A stretch of 13,416 nt of DNA from CBIFWW01 sp966186435 (GTDB lineage: Bacteria; Pseudomonadota; Gammaproteobacteria; Enterobacterales; Enterobacteriaceae), in assembly GCA_966186435.1 (NCBI GenBank), contig CBIFWW010000090.1, forward strand, positions 1 through 13,416, in the 5' to 3' direction. The number at the start of each line of letters is the position of its first letter. Position 1 is the first letter of the stretch. Below the pieces are notes generated by a model. It searched no databases. It was given only the letters and a program-made list of their open reading frames with translations, and was not told the DNA's origin. Positions 1 to 7,497 of the stretch are shown piece by piece. The position numbers and the translations under genes are program-made.

Positions 1-21
1 GCCAGTATCACTGGGGCTAAA

Positions 22-957
22 TTATTTAACTTCGATAACGTCCAGGCGCTGGGCGGCAAAGTCATCTTCGCCTTCTTCTGGCTGCCAGCCCGCCGGGTGC
101 AGAGGGATCTCCTGGCGGTCAAATGCCATATCCCCACCGTCTACCACTTCGCTGCCGTGGGTGATCCCGGCAAAGTCGAACAGTTCGGTATCACACAAGT
201 GGGAGGGCACCACGTTTTGCATGGCGCTGAACATGGTTTCGATCCGGCCTGGATAGCGCTTATCCCAGTCGCGCAGCATATCGCCAATCACTTGGCGTTG
301 CAGGTTAGGCTGGGAGCCACACAGGTTGCACGGAATGATAGGGTAGGCTTTAGCTTCGGCAAATTTCTCGATGTCTTTCTCGCGGCAGTAGGCCAGAGGG
401 CGGATCACGATCTGTTTCCCGTCGTCGCTCATCAGCTTAGGTGGCATACCTTTCATCTTGCCACCGTAGAACATGTTCAGGAACAGGGTTTGCAGGATAT
501 CGTCACGATGGTGACCAAGAGCGATCTTAGTGCAGCCCAGCTCAGTGGCGGTGCGGTAGAGAATGCCGCGACGCAGGCGGGAGCACAGGGAACAGGTGGT
601 TTTACCTTCCGGGATTTTCTCTTTCACAATCCCATAGGTGTTCTCTTCCACAATTTTGTATTCCACGCCCTGGGTTTCCAGGTATTCAGGCAGGATATGC
701 GCCGGGAAACCAGGCTGTTTCTGGTCCAAGTTGACGGCCACCAGGCTGAAGGAGATTGGTGCGCTCTGTTGTAAATTGCGCAGAATTTCCAGCATCGTAT
801 AACTGTCTTTACCACCGGAAAGGCAAACCATAATCCTATCGCCGTCCTCGATCATATTGTAATCGGCGATGGCTTCACCCACGTTGCGGCGCAAACGTTT
901 CTGAAGCTTATTGAGGTTGTAAACTTCTTTCTTGGTAATTTCTTGATTTACAGACAT
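22..957 (-). CDS. ttcA: TtcA, tRNA 2-thiocytidine(32) synthetase
   Basis: A 311-residue cytoplasmic protein of the PP-loop ATPase family that replaces the C2 oxygen of cytidine 32 with sulfur in a subset of tRNAs. The ATP-binding PP-loop SGGKDS is at residues 47-52. The CxxC pair C122/C125 and a further cysteine C213 (in PCNLCG) are present, matching the cysteines that hold the Fe-S cluster in known TtcA. The GHHRDD segment at 148-153 is also typical. Length agrees with enteric TtcA, so the gene looks complete; its stop codon lies 21 bp from the window edge. It is a housekeeping gene unrelated to the sugar cluster upstream of it, and it runs in the same direction. The 159 bp upstream hold a TATAAT-like hexamer and a strong hairpin, so it probably has its own promoter. 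The identification is secure from motifs and overall resemblance. Confidence 0.96.
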   Translation of the reverse strand: MSVNQEITKKEVYNLNKLQKRLRRNVGEAIADYNMIEDGDRIMVCLSGGKDSYTMLEILRNLQQSAPISFSLVAVNLDQKQPGFPAHILPEYLETQGVEYKIVEENTYGIVKEKIPEGKTTCSLCSRLRRGILYRTATELGCTKIALGHHRDDILQTLFLNMFYGGKMKGMPPKLMSDDGKQIVIRPLAYCREKDIEKFAEAKAYPIIPCNLCGSQPNLQRQVIGDMLRDWDKRYPGRIETMFSAMQNVVPSHLCDTELFDFAGITHGSEVVDGGDMAFDRQEIPLHPAGWQPEEGEDDFAAQRLDVIEVK

Positions 958-980
958 TTATTTCGATATCCGGTTGATTC

Positions 981-1000
981 TGCGCTCAGGGCTGAGCGCA
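981..1000. other. Perfect inverted repeat in the ttcA leader
   Basis: TGCGCTCA (981-988) and TGAGCGCA (993-1000) form an uninterrupted 8-bp stem with a 4-base loop, 24 bp upstream of the ttcA start. Read on the plus strand it is followed by TTTTG, like an intrinsic terminator, but no plus-strand gene lies to its left. Read on the minus strand there is no T tract. It may be a leader structure of ttcA mRNA, a protein-binding palindrome, or a weak terminator against antisense transcription. Confidence 0.5.
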
Positions 1001-1065
1001 TTTTGCATGATGATGTAAAAACTATCCGCGTATGGTACGGATTACTACGCCGAATGCCAGCAGCA

Positions 1066-1071
1066 ATTATA
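1066..1071 (-). promoter_or_regulatory. Possible -10 element of a ttcA promoter
   Basis: On the minus strand a perfect TATAAT lies between gatR and ttcA, about 110 bp upstream of the ttcA start codon. No good -35 hexamer is found at 16-18 bp, so the call rests on the -10 match and on the expectation that ttcA is expressed separately from the gat cluster. A transcript from here would carry the hairpin at 981-1000 in its leader. Confidence 0.3.
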
Positions 1072-1116
1072 TCTGCGCCGTGTCGGTTAGCTTGTTAAGC
1101 CCGGCTGAGGGAGGGA

Positions 1117-1890
1117 TTAAACCACCCGCAATTCAACCCCGCTCTCTATCAATTTCAGACGCTCTTTTTCCCCCAGAGCATTGTCGGTAATGATGCAATC
1201 AATGTGTTGAATGGGCAGTACTTGATTAAAGCCGGTGCGGCTGAATTTGCTGGCATCTACTACGGCGATCACTTTTCTGGCTGCTGCGGCCATCACCCCG
1301 CTAATAGCATAGCCCTCGTTGAATGTGGTGATGCCATTGACAGCATCAATTCCATCGGCCCCGACAAACATCACGTCGGCGGTAATCCCCTGTAATGAAC
1401 GCTCGGCAATGGTGCCATGCATGGAGTGTGTTTTATGGCGCACAGTACCACCGCATACTACCAGCGTGATGTCCTTGTTTTCCGATAGCCCGTAAGCCGC
1501 AGGCAGATTATTAGTAATCACCGTGATGTTACTTAGAGCAACCAGGGACTCGGCAATCAGCAGCGTGGTACTACCGCTGTCGAGGATCACCGTCATACCT
1601 TCCGAAATCATCGCCGTGGCGGCCTGAGCAATGCGTTTTTTGGGATCTGCGGCCAGCTGATAACGATCCTCCAACACTACTTCCGGGTTGGGTGTTTCAG
1701 CCAGATGGGTGGTAGGAAGGGCTGCGCCACCGTGGAAACGGGTAGCCAACCCTTTAGCTTCCAGGAAGCGTAGATCGCCGCGTATGGTGACCTCTGAGAG
1801 GTTAAATCTTTTGGCAAGATCCAGCACCAGAACGCTGCCCTGTTGCTGGATCATATCGACAATGGTGTTCCTGCGTTCGAATGCGTTCAT
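1117..1890 (-). CDS. gatR: GatR, DeoR-family repressor of the galactitol cluster
   Basis: A 257-residue transcription factor with an N-terminal winged helix-turn-helix (roughly residues 5-57, recognition region SEVTIRGDLRFLE) and a C-terminal sugar-phosphate-sensing domain. The opening MNAFERRNTIV is close to E. coli GatR (MNSFERRNKIV, from memory). The sensor domain keeps the family signatures DSGSTT and VDASKF, so ligand binding should be intact. It is the last gene of the cluster, 105 bp downstream of gatD; this gap contains a hairpin and a periodic box array that probably serves autoregulation. The ribosome-binding site is weak (AGG about 10 bases before the start). Unlike the gatR of E. 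coli K-12, which is interrupted by an insertion sequence, this copy is complete. The effector is expected to be a pathway sugar phosphate; that is inference. Confidence 0.9.
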   Translation of the reverse strand: MNAFERRNTIVDMIQQQGSVLVLDLAKRFNLSEVTIRGDLRFLEAKGLATRFHGGAALPTTHLAETPNPEVVLEDRYQLAADPKKRIAQAATAMISEGMTVILDSGSTTLLIAESLVALSNITVITNNLPAAYGLSENKDITLVVCGGTVRHKTHSMHGTIAERSLQGITADVMFVGADGIDAVNGITTFNEGYAISGVMAAAARKVIAVVDASKFSRTGFNQVLPIQHIDCIITDNALGEKERLKLIESGVELRVV

Positions 1891-1925
1891 CTTTATCTGC
1901 CTGATTATTCACTAAAGGCAGTGTA

Positions 1926-1968
1926 ATCGAAGGATAATGAAAGGTGAACGACAATTTTCGAAAGTTAA
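1926..1968. promoter_or_regulatory. Array of DeoR-type operator boxes upstream of gatR
   Basis: On the plus strand the trinucleotides CGA, TGA, CGA, CGA begin at 1928, 1938, 1949 and 1959, spaced 10, 11 and 10 bp, about one helical turn each. The best box is TTCGAAAGTTAA (1957-1968). The core TTCGAAAG also occurs upstream of gatZ. Short direct repeats in helical phase are usual for DeoR-family operators, so this is read as a GatR site controlling gatR. Binding itself is inferred. Confidence 0.55.
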
Positions 1969-1971
1969 TAA

Positions 1972-1989
1972 GCCAGCCCGCAGGCTGGC
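1972..1989 (-). terminator. Hairpin after gatD, possible partial terminator
   Basis: GCCAGCC (1972-1978) and GGCTGGC (1983-1989) form a 7-bp GC-rich stem with a 4-base loop, 6 bp beyond the gatD stop codon. On the minus strand it is followed by TTATTAACTTT, a broken T tract. It could lower read-through into gatR or protect the upstream message; gatR may then rely on a promoter within the 105-bp gap. Confidence 0.55.
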
Positions 1990-1995
1990 GAAAGG

Positions 1996-3039
1996 TCAGG
2001 AGAATCGTAGCAAAATTTTACCCTGCATAGGTGCGCCGTTCAGGGCTTGAACCGCATCAGCAAAGCCGTTGATATCCCCCTGGTAAGCTATTAACGGCTG
2101 TAACTGAATCTGCTTTTCCGTCAATAGGCGCACGGCGATTTGCCACTCTTCTCCTGGCCACGGGGCCGAGTAATTCATCCAGCTTCCCAGCAGGGTCAAC
2201 TCTTTGCGCAGAATCTGACCGAAGGTGGCACTGGGTAGGTTTAGGTCATGGTGTAGCGTCCCTACTAAGGCCAGAGTGGCCCTAGGCCCGGCAACGTCAA
2301 TGGCCAGGGCAACGGTTTGAGGATGCCCGGCTGTTTCCAATACCAACTGATCGAAGGGGGTGGTGCTTAGGGCGGCCTGGATCCCGGCGCTATCCAGTTG
2401 TTGACTGTTGATGATGCGTGTGGCCCCCAATTGTTGTGCCAAGGCCAGCCGCTCCGGATTAATGTCGATGGCGGTGAGGCTACTGGCCCCTAACGCCCGA
2501 GCGCATTGCAAGGCCAGTAGACCAATGGTACCCGCGCCGATAATCACGACGTGTTTCCCTTTACACCCGCCGGCTAATTGAAAAGCATGCAGCCCGACGG
2601 TAATGGGTTCTATAAACGCGCCGTCTTCAATACTCATCTCGTGGGGGAGAGGGAATAAATTGCAGCGGGGAACCACAATCTCAGCGGCATGGCCCCCTTC
2701 GCTACGGGAACCGACAAACTGGTATTGCTTGCACAGTGAAAAAAGGCCGCGCTGACAACATGAGCAGTCGAAGCAGGGGCGCAAGGGCACGCAGGCTACC
2801 GCATCACCAGGGCGCAGATCCTGTACAGCCGATCCTGTTGACTCGACATAACCGCTAAATTCATGGCCGAGCGTGATAGGATAATAGTGAGCGCCTCCGG
2901 AAAATATTCGGGGAATATCCGAGCCACACAGCCCGGAGCTGGCAATTCTGACGCGCACATCATCTTCATTGTGCAGTTCAGGGCGCGGACGTTCCTCAAC
3001 GCATACTTTCCCCTCAGCATGAATAACCACTGATTTCAT
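1996..3039 (-). CDS. gatD: GatD, galactitol-1-phosphate 5-dehydrogenase
   Basis: A 347-residue zinc-dependent medium-chain dehydrogenase that oxidises galactitol 1-phosphate to tagatose 6-phosphate with NAD. Catalytic zinc ligands are visible as C38 (in LCGSD), H59/E60 (GHEF) and E144 (in FIEP). The structural zinc lobe has C89, C92, C95 and C103, with an additional C94. The nucleotide-binding Rossmann motif GAGTIG is at 168-173. Similarity to E. coli GatD runs end to end, with nearly the same length (346 in E. coli). The start has a good Shine-Dalgarno (AGGAG). It lies 72 bp after gatC, with overlapping hairpins in the gap, and 105 bp before gatR. Confidence 0.95.
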   Translation of the reverse strand: MKSVVIHAEGKVCVEERPRPELHNEDDVRVRIASSGLCGSDIPRIFSGGAHYYPITLGHEFSGYVESTGSAVQDLRPGDAVACVPLRPCFDCSCCQRGLFSLCKQYQFVGSRSEGGHAAEIVVPRCNLFPLPHEMSIEDGAFIEPITVGLHAFQLAGGCKGKHVVIIGAGTIGLLALQCARALGASSLTAIDINPERLALAQQLGATRIINSQQLDSAGIQAALSTTPFDQLVLETAGHPQTVALAIDVAGPRATLALVGTLHHDLNLPSATFGQILRKELTLLGSWMNYSAPWPGEEWQIAVRLLTEKQIQLQPLIAYQGDINGFADAVQALNGAPMQGKILLRFS

Positions 3040-3053
3040 CGTTTACTCCTGGT

Positions 3054-3091
3054 AAAGCGGGGGTTGCCCCCCGAATTTAAGAAACCGCTTT
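3054..3091 (-). other. Two mutually exclusive hairpins between gatC and gatD
   Basis: CGGGGG (3058-3063) pairs with CCCCCG (3068-3073) across a 4-base loop. AAAGCGG (3054-3060) can instead pair with CCGCTTT (3085-3091). The two pairings share bases 3058-3060, so only one can form at a time. The structure sits about 15 bp before the gatD start codon and may affect mRNA stability or translation of gatD. No T tract follows, so a terminator role is not supported. Confidence 0.4.
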
Positions 3092-3111
3092 CTGTTACGA
3101 CGATTTTCCAG

Positions 3112-4449
3112 CTACTTCTGGACGTCAAAGGTTTTTGCCCGCCGCCAGGTCAATAGCACGCCGCTCAGGTAAAGGGTGGCAATCACGGCAAAGCCAGTGA
3201 TGTTTTGCCAGGTGAAAAGTTCGATCAATAGCCAGGTTATTGGGGAGCCGCCCTGATCCATGGACGCTACACTGCCACCCGCTTTAAGGGTGCCAGCATT
3301 CGCGGCAAGCTGGGTGTGCAGGCCAATAGTCTGAGTGGCTATCCATAAGGTGATGCTCATGATGACAATCCCTGAAAGCAGGGTGCGGAACAAATTGCCC
3401 TGATGAACAGCCACCGCCATGGCGACAAAGAAACCGATGGTGGCTAGATCGCCAAAGGGCAGCACTTGGTTGCCGGGAACCAGTACAGCGATAAGGATCG
3501 TCAGTGGGATAAAGATCAGACTAGCGGACACCACGGAGGTATGGCCCAATAGCAAAGCAGGATCCAAGCCGATTAAAAATTCCTGGCCGCCAAAACGTGC
3601 CTGTAACCGCAGGCGGGCTTGTTTGGCGATAGGGGTAAGGCCATCCATAATAGGTTTTATCACTCGCGGCATGAGCAACATCACTGCTGCGGTTTTTACG
3701 GCCAATTGCAGCGTGCCTTTCAGGTCATACCCCGCCAGCACCCCAATGACCATCCCCATAATGAAGCCAACGGTAACTGGCTCGCCAAAGGCACCAAAAC
3801 GTTTCTGAATATCGTCCGCGCTGAAATGTATGCGTTTAAGGCCGGGCACTTTATCAATCAGTGTGTCCATCAATACGGCAATGGGACCAAGATAAGCGGA
3901 GGTGCCGTGGGGGATAGCTATACCATCTAACCCGAAATACTCACGGGTATCGCGGGCGAACCAATCGCCCAGTTTGTAGACAAAGGCGGCATGCAGGGCG
4001 ACACCAAGAATGCCAATCCAGTAGGAGCCGGTAGCCAGATGCAGCATGGCCCCGGTGAAGGTCATATGCCAGATATTCCAAATATCCACGTTAACTACTC
4101 GGGTCATGCGGGTAATTAACATCAGAATATTTACCCCAATAGCGATCGGGATTGCCACCAGGGCGATTTGTGAAGCCCAGGTCATCGGGGAGGAGCCAGG
4201 CCAGCCGACATCGACTACCTTGAGGTCAATCTGGAACTGTTCTGCCATGGCATGGGCTGCTGGCCCAATAGAGTCCAGCATCAGGCCAATGACCAGCCCA
4301 ATCCCAACAAAGCCAATACCAATATGCAGCCCGGATTTAAAACAATCCCCTAGCTTCATTCCCAGCAGCTTTGAAAAGATAATGATGACGATTGGCAGCA
4401 TAACCGTCGGGCCGAGATCGAGGATATAACGCATCGTTTCGCTAAACAT
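3112..4449 (-). CDS. gatC: GatC, galactitol-specific PTS permease (EIIC)
   Basis: A 445-residue integral inner-membrane protein that carries galactitol across the membrane while GatB phosphorylates it. Hydrophobic segments run through the whole length. Long stretches are near-identical to E. coli GatC as I recall it, for example VDVGWPGSSPMTWASQ near residue 80, IAIPHGTSAY near 177 and FGGQEFLIGLDPALLLGH near 290. The C-terminus (ending TFDVQK) is a few residues shorter than the 451-residue E. coli protein. The start codon follows the gatB stop by 5 bp, and its Shine-Dalgarno (GGAG) overlaps the end of gatB, so the two are translationally linked. Confidence 0.95.
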   Translation of the reverse strand: MFSETMRYILDLGPTVMLPIVIIIFSKLLGMKLGDCFKSGLHIGIGFVGIGLVIGLMLDSIGPAAHAMAEQFQIDLKVVDVGWPGSSPMTWASQIALVAIPIAIGVNILMLITRMTRVVNVDIWNIWHMTFTGAMLHLATGSYWIGILGVALHAAFVYKLGDWFARDTREYFGLDGIAIPHGTSAYLGPIAVLMDTLIDKVPGLKRIHFSADDIQKRFGAFGEPVTVGFIMGMVIGVLAGYDLKGTLQLAVKTAAVMLLMPRVIKPIMDGLTPIAKQARLRLQARFGGQEFLIGLDPALLLGHTSVVSASLIFIPLTILIAVLVPGNQVLPFGDLATIGFFVAMAVAVHQGNLFRTLLSGIVIMSITLWIATQTIGLHTQLAANAGTLKAGGSVASMDQGGSPITWLLIELFTWQNITGFAVIATLYLSGVLLTWRRAKTFDVQK

Positions 4450-4454
4450 GGCGC

Positions 4455-4739
4455 TTACTCCGTGAGAATGGCGATAATTTTTTGCTCCAGGGCCTCAATC
4501 CCGACCCCGGAAATAAACGGCATACCGTGAACCACCGGGATGGTCCCGAAGGTGCGGTCAACCCGGGCAGTGGTACAGATCAGGTCCGCGCCTTCCATAT
4601 AGGTTTCAATCTCACTGACCCGGCACTGTACTAAATCGAGGGTAATGTGGTTGGATGCGCACAACGATTTTATTTCCTCAGCAGCCATGGTGGAGGTGGC
4701 TACCGCGCCACCGCAGGCGACAATTATTTTACGCTTCAT
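4455..4739 (-). CDS. gatB: GatB, galactitol-specific PTS EIIB
   Basis: A 94-residue cytoplasmic phosphocarrier that passes phosphate from GatA to galactitol in GatC. The N-terminus MKRKIIVACGGAVATSTMAA is the family signature and contains the phosphorylated cysteine C9 in a P-loop-like turn. Length equals that of E. coli GatB. A Shine-Dalgarno AAGGA precedes the start. It lies 35 bp after gatA and 5 bp before gatC. Confidence 0.95.
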   Translation of the reverse strand: MKRKIIVACGGAVATSTMAAEEIKSLCASNHITLDLVQCRVSEIETYMEGADLICTTARVDRTFGTIPVVHGMPFISGVGIEALEQKIIAILTE

Positions 4740-4774
4740 ATAATATCCTTATTATTATCAGTTTGTTATCAAGC

Positions 4775-5233
4775 CTAAGCCGATGGCTCTTGCTCAAGGA
4801 ACGTTTGCCGGAATAGCGCCGGGAGCTGGTCGGGGTGAGCCGTCAGTAAGGCATCCAGCGTGGAGGGGTTTTGTAATTCACTGAATAACCGGCGCAGCAG
4901 GCTCATTTGTGCCGTCGGGTTTTCAACAATCAGCGCGATGATCAGCGATACGGCGATTTCCCCGTCATCATCAGCACGTTGAAAAGTGACCGGGTGGTTA
5001 GGCACAATCAGATAAATGGCTGGTTCCCGGGCGTGGATGGCATCGCAGTGGGGGATGGCGACGCCGTGCTGCTCAAGAGCGATCCCCGTAGGGTAAAGCC
5101 GTTCTCTTTCGAGCAGCGCCTGGGGGTAAGTTTCATGGACGACGCCTTTAGCGACCATCTCCTGCCCGATGTGCGCTAACGCCTGTTGGCTGTCTGAGAA
5201 ATCGACCCCGGTACGTACAAAAAGCTGGCTCAT
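4775..5233 (-). CDS. gatA: GatA, galactitol-specific PTS EIIA
   Basis: A 152-residue cytoplasmic EIIA of the fructose/mannitol-type fold, which accepts phosphate from HPr and donates it to GatB. The active-site histidine is H62 in the motif GVAIPHCDAIH. Similarity to the 150-residue E. coli GatA is end to end, including LFVR near the start and VSLIIALIVENP in the middle. Its ATG overlaps the gatZ stop codon as ATGA (5230-5233), a sign of translational coupling. Phosphate could come from general HPr or from the HPr domain of TagH encoded in the same cluster; the latter is inference. Confidence 0.94.
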   Translation of the reverse strand: MSQLFVRTGVDFSDSQQALAHIGQEMVAKGVVHETYPQALLERERLYPTGIALEQHGVAIPHCDAIHAREPAIYLIVPNHPVTFQRADDDGEIAVSLIIALIVENPTAQMSLLRRLFSELQNPSTLDALLTAHPDQLPALFRQTFLEQEPSA

Positions 5234-6516
5234 AGTGCCTCGCTCAGGCTGGGGCTTGGGCAGCAGCCATAACGATAGGCGCGCAGCACATCCTGGATTT
5301 TATCGAGGATCAAACTATGGGGAGCGGCGCTAATCTTGCCCTGAACTAACCGTTCAAATTGCAGCGGCAGGTGTTGGCTGATCATGCCCAAGGGCAGGGT
5401 GGTGGCGCTCAGATTGGCGATGAGCTTATCTACGCTCTGGCTGATACGCGGATGTGGCCAGTAATAACGGATGCGGTCTGACAAACTGTAGTGGATATCC
5501 ACCATCGCCCGGCTTAGTGACGGGTGGTAATACTTCTGCCAATGGCCAGGTTCATCCAGCATCACTTCATCTATTACCTCCATCACCCTGCTGCGTGCTT
5601 CAGGGGCGATTAGCGCGTTTTCCATTTGTGCCAAAGCGAAGATAGCCTCACGTAAGGCAAAGGTCAGCGCCGGACCAACTTTCAGAATGGCGAAGTGATC
5701 TTCCACCAGAGAGCGGTAAGCCTCTGGGGATTGGTAATCGGTCGAATGGGCTTCAAACACCAATGGGGTTGTGTTCACCCAGTCTGCCAGAGCTTTGGCC
5801 TGCTCAGGTTGATAATGAATAATCTGGCTGTGATCAAACTCCACCCCAGGCTGAACCACCAGGGCAACGATCCGTTCAAGTGCAGCGGTCAACCCGTGGC
5901 GCTGAAATGCCCGCTGGTGGCTTTCAAGCGTGGCGGCGGCATCCTGCGCCCGGGTGACATGCACCTGATTAATGGCGCTGGCCTCACCGCCAGGTACCGG
6001 TACCTCAGTGCCAATCACATAGGTGAGCTGACGCTGTTGATCCGCTGTGGCGGTTTGTTCTGCGGCCAGACATAGCTGGGCTGCACGCTCGGCTACTACC
6101 TCGGGATCCAAGGGGTGAGGGTCGTCGGCACAAGCCATTGAGGTATCGAGATGGATTTTACTAAATCCGGCCTTAACATAGGCTTTGATCAGATCAACGG
6201 AAAGCAACATTGCGGCGGCGGCGGGTTCATGCTGCCAGCAATTCGGGCCTAGATGGTCGCCCCCCAGAATAATACGATCGGTAGGGAAGCCAACCGATCC
6301 GGCAATACGGAAGACAAAATCATGGAAATCCTGCGGGGTCATGCCGGTATAACCCCCGAACTGATTAACCTGATTGGAGGTAGCCTCAATCAGGACTTTA
6401 TTGGCGCTATCCCGTTCATAACGCAGTAGTGCCTCGATCACCATAGGATGGGCAGAACAGACAGAACAGATCCCCACAGCCTCGCCAGATTTGTGTTGTT
6501 CAATGATAGCTTTCAT
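5230..6516 (-). CDS. gatZ: GatZ, non-catalytic partner of tagatose-bisphosphate aldolase
   Basis: A 428-residue protein of the GatZ/KbaZ family. E. coli GatZ is needed for full activity and stability of the aldolase GatY and is not thought to be catalytic itself. The sequence aligns throughout with GatZ: GICSVCSAHP (15-24), EATSNQVNQFGGYTGMTP, LGGDHLGPNCWQ, YVIGTEVPVPGGEA and EAHSTDYQ. The frame stays open to 6654, but the start at 6516 is chosen because it gives MKAIIEQHKSGE, matching the E. coli N-terminus, and has GGAGA six bases upstream. The C-terminus carries a short tail beyond RYGC compared with the 420-residue E. coli protein. It is preceded by a 164-bp gap with operator-like boxes, so it may begin a sub-operon gatZABCD. 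Confidence 0.95.
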   Translation of the reverse strand: MKAIIEQHKSGEAVGICSVCSAHPMVIEALLRYERDSANKVLIEATSNQVNQFGGYTGMTPQDFHDFVFRIAGSVGFPTDRIILGGDHLGPNCWQHEPAAAAMLLSVDLIKAYVKAGFSKIHLDTSMACADDPHPLDPEVVAERAAQLCLAAEQTATADQQRQLTYVIGTEVPVPGGEASAINQVHVTRAQDAAATLESHQRAFQRHGLTAALERIVALVVQPGVEFDHSQIIHYQPEQAKALADWVNTTPLVFEAHSTDYQSPEAYRSLVEDHFAILKVGPALTFALREAIFALAQMENALIAPEARSRVMEVIDEVMLDEPGHWQKYYHPSLSRAMVDIHYSLSDRIRYYWPHPRISQSVDKLIANLSATTLPLGMISQHLPLQFERLVQGKISAAPHSLILDKIQDVLRAYRYGCCPSPSLSEAL

Positions 6517-6680
6517 TTTATTTCTCCGTTTAACTTCGAATACATTCGTTAATTTGTCTTTTTCCGGCAATCTTTGTTGTTTGAATCTGTGATCGCCCGC
6601 GCCAACGGCGTATGTTATCGAAAGTATTCGAAAGAGAATAAGATGCCCTGGCACAAACCCAGGGCAGGTTTTGAGGTGGT
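6517..6680 (-). promoter_or_regulatory. gatZ upstream region with DeoR-type box arrays
   Basis: This is the longest gap inside the minus-strand cluster. Two groups of boxes are seen. On the plus strand TATCGAAAGT then ATTCGAAAGA (6617-6636) are near-perfect 10-bp tandem repeats with CG at 6609, 6619 and 6629. A second group has CG at 6527, 6537 and 6547, again 10 bp apart, partly overlapping the gatZ ribosome-binding site. The TTCGAAAG core matches the box upstream of gatR. A TGTGA half-site (6588-6592) lacks a good second half, so CRP binding is doubtful. No convincing -35/-10 pair was found. Confidence 0.5.
6644..6666 (-). terminator. Hairpin downstream of tagH
   Basis: TGCCCTGG (6644-6651) and CCAGGGCA (6659-6666) form a perfect 8-bp stem with a 7-base loop, 14 bp after the tagH stop codon. 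On the minus strand the downstream sequence is TCTTATTCTCTTT, T-rich but interrupted. It looks like a partial terminator or an RNA-stabilising 3' end separating the gatY-tag segment from gatZ onward. Confidence 0.55.
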
Positions 6681-7487
6681 CTAACTAAAAAGTCGGGTTA
6701 ACCAACTGCGCTTTTCCCTGGCGGGAGCAGGGCAACCCGGGCGCTGAGCGGCGATCTCACCCAGCCCCGCTTCAAACGCGGACCCAATGGCCTGTAGAGC
6801 CTGATGCGCATCAACACCACGCGCCATAAAATGCAGACGGTGGCCTTGTTTGGCACCCAGGGCAATCACCCGCATCAGGTTCTTGGCATCGACCGGGGCT
6901 GAGTGGGTGTCGAGGTTCTCAACCAGGATTTCAGCTTGCCATTGCTTTACTGCATGAACTAACACTGCGCCGGGGCGGGCATGGAGTCCGTGAGGGTTAT
7001 GCAATGTGAATGTGGCTTCTGTATCGAAAGCCTTCGGCGCTTCATTCAATTCATTGGCGGTTATTTTTCCTGCCAGAATCTCCATGACCGATTGAGGGCA
7101 GGTGGCCCGGGCGAGGGCATCGGGCACGCGTTCGTCGCTGAGGGCGTGCGTCAGCTGGCGTAAAATATTGAGATGCTCATTGTCCTGTGCGGCTATCCCC
7201 ACAATTAGCCGGGCCATCTGGCCGTCCTCCCACGGGATACCCTGAGGGCATACCACCACCGACACGCCGGTTTTAATCACCGCGCCCCGGCTTTCAGGGG
7301 TGCCATGCGGTATCGCAATCCCGTTGCCCAAATAAGTGCTGATTTGCGCTTCCCGTTGTTGCATCCCCGTCAAATATTCAGGGCGGGTAAAACCGGCATT
7401 GCTAAGCTGCTGAGCCACTCGCGCCAGCGCCTGCTCTTTGGTTCTGATCTGATGGTCGAAACAGATATCTTGATGGGTGAGTTCCAT
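6681..7487 (-). CDS. tagH: TagH, PTS EIIA-HPr fusion of the fructose/tagatose type
   Basis: A 268-residue cytoplasmic phosphotransfer protein. The N-terminal fructose-type EIIA domain (about 1-145) has active-site H61 in GNGIAIPHGT. The C-terminal HPr domain (about 158-248) has active-site H169 in HGLHARPG. It resembles E. coli FruB but, at 268 against 376 residues, lacks the central domain of FruB and joins the two domains by a short linker. The residue aligned with HPr Ser46 is Asn (N203, in DAKNL). An ATG two codons upstream (7493) abuts the Shine-Dalgarno; the start at 7487 has AAGGAG six bases away and aligns better with FruB. That Shine-Dalgarno overlaps the tagT stop codon. It should supply phosphate to TagT. 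The symbol follows the Klebsiella tag nomenclature as I recall it. Confidence 0.88.
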   Translation of the reverse strand: MELTHQDICFDHQIRTKEQALARVAQQLSNAGFTRPEYLTGMQQREAQISTYLGNGIAIPHGTPESRGAVIKTGVSVVVCPQGIPWEDGQMARLIVGIAAQDNEHLNILRQLTHALSDERVPDALARATCPQSVMEILAGKITANELNEAPKAFDTEATFTLHNPHGLHARPGAVLVHAVKQWQAEILVENLDTHSAPVDAKNLMRVIALGAKQGHRLHFMARGVDAHQALQAIGSAFEAGLGEIAAQRPGCPAPAREKRSWLTRLFS

Positions 7488-7497
7488 GAACATCTCC

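Noticed and set aside
1..21. Possible ttcA terminator (CCAGT-ATC-ACTGG)
   Set aside because: Only a 5-bp stem is visible and the downstream sequence on the minus strand is outside the window, so it cannot be judged.
97..774. A 225-codon open frame on the plus strand across ttcA
   Set aside because: It lies antisense within the secure ttcA gene, has no recognisable domain and no convincing ribosome-binding site; it is a shadow frame.
6588..6592. CRP site upstream of gatZ
   Set aside because: Only one TGTGA half-site is present; the second half (GCGCC) does not match.
6517..6654. A 46-codon N-terminal extension of gatZ
   Set aside because: The frame is open upstream, but the internal start at 6516 matches the family N-terminus and has a proper Shine-Dalgarno; the extension would cover operator-like boxes.
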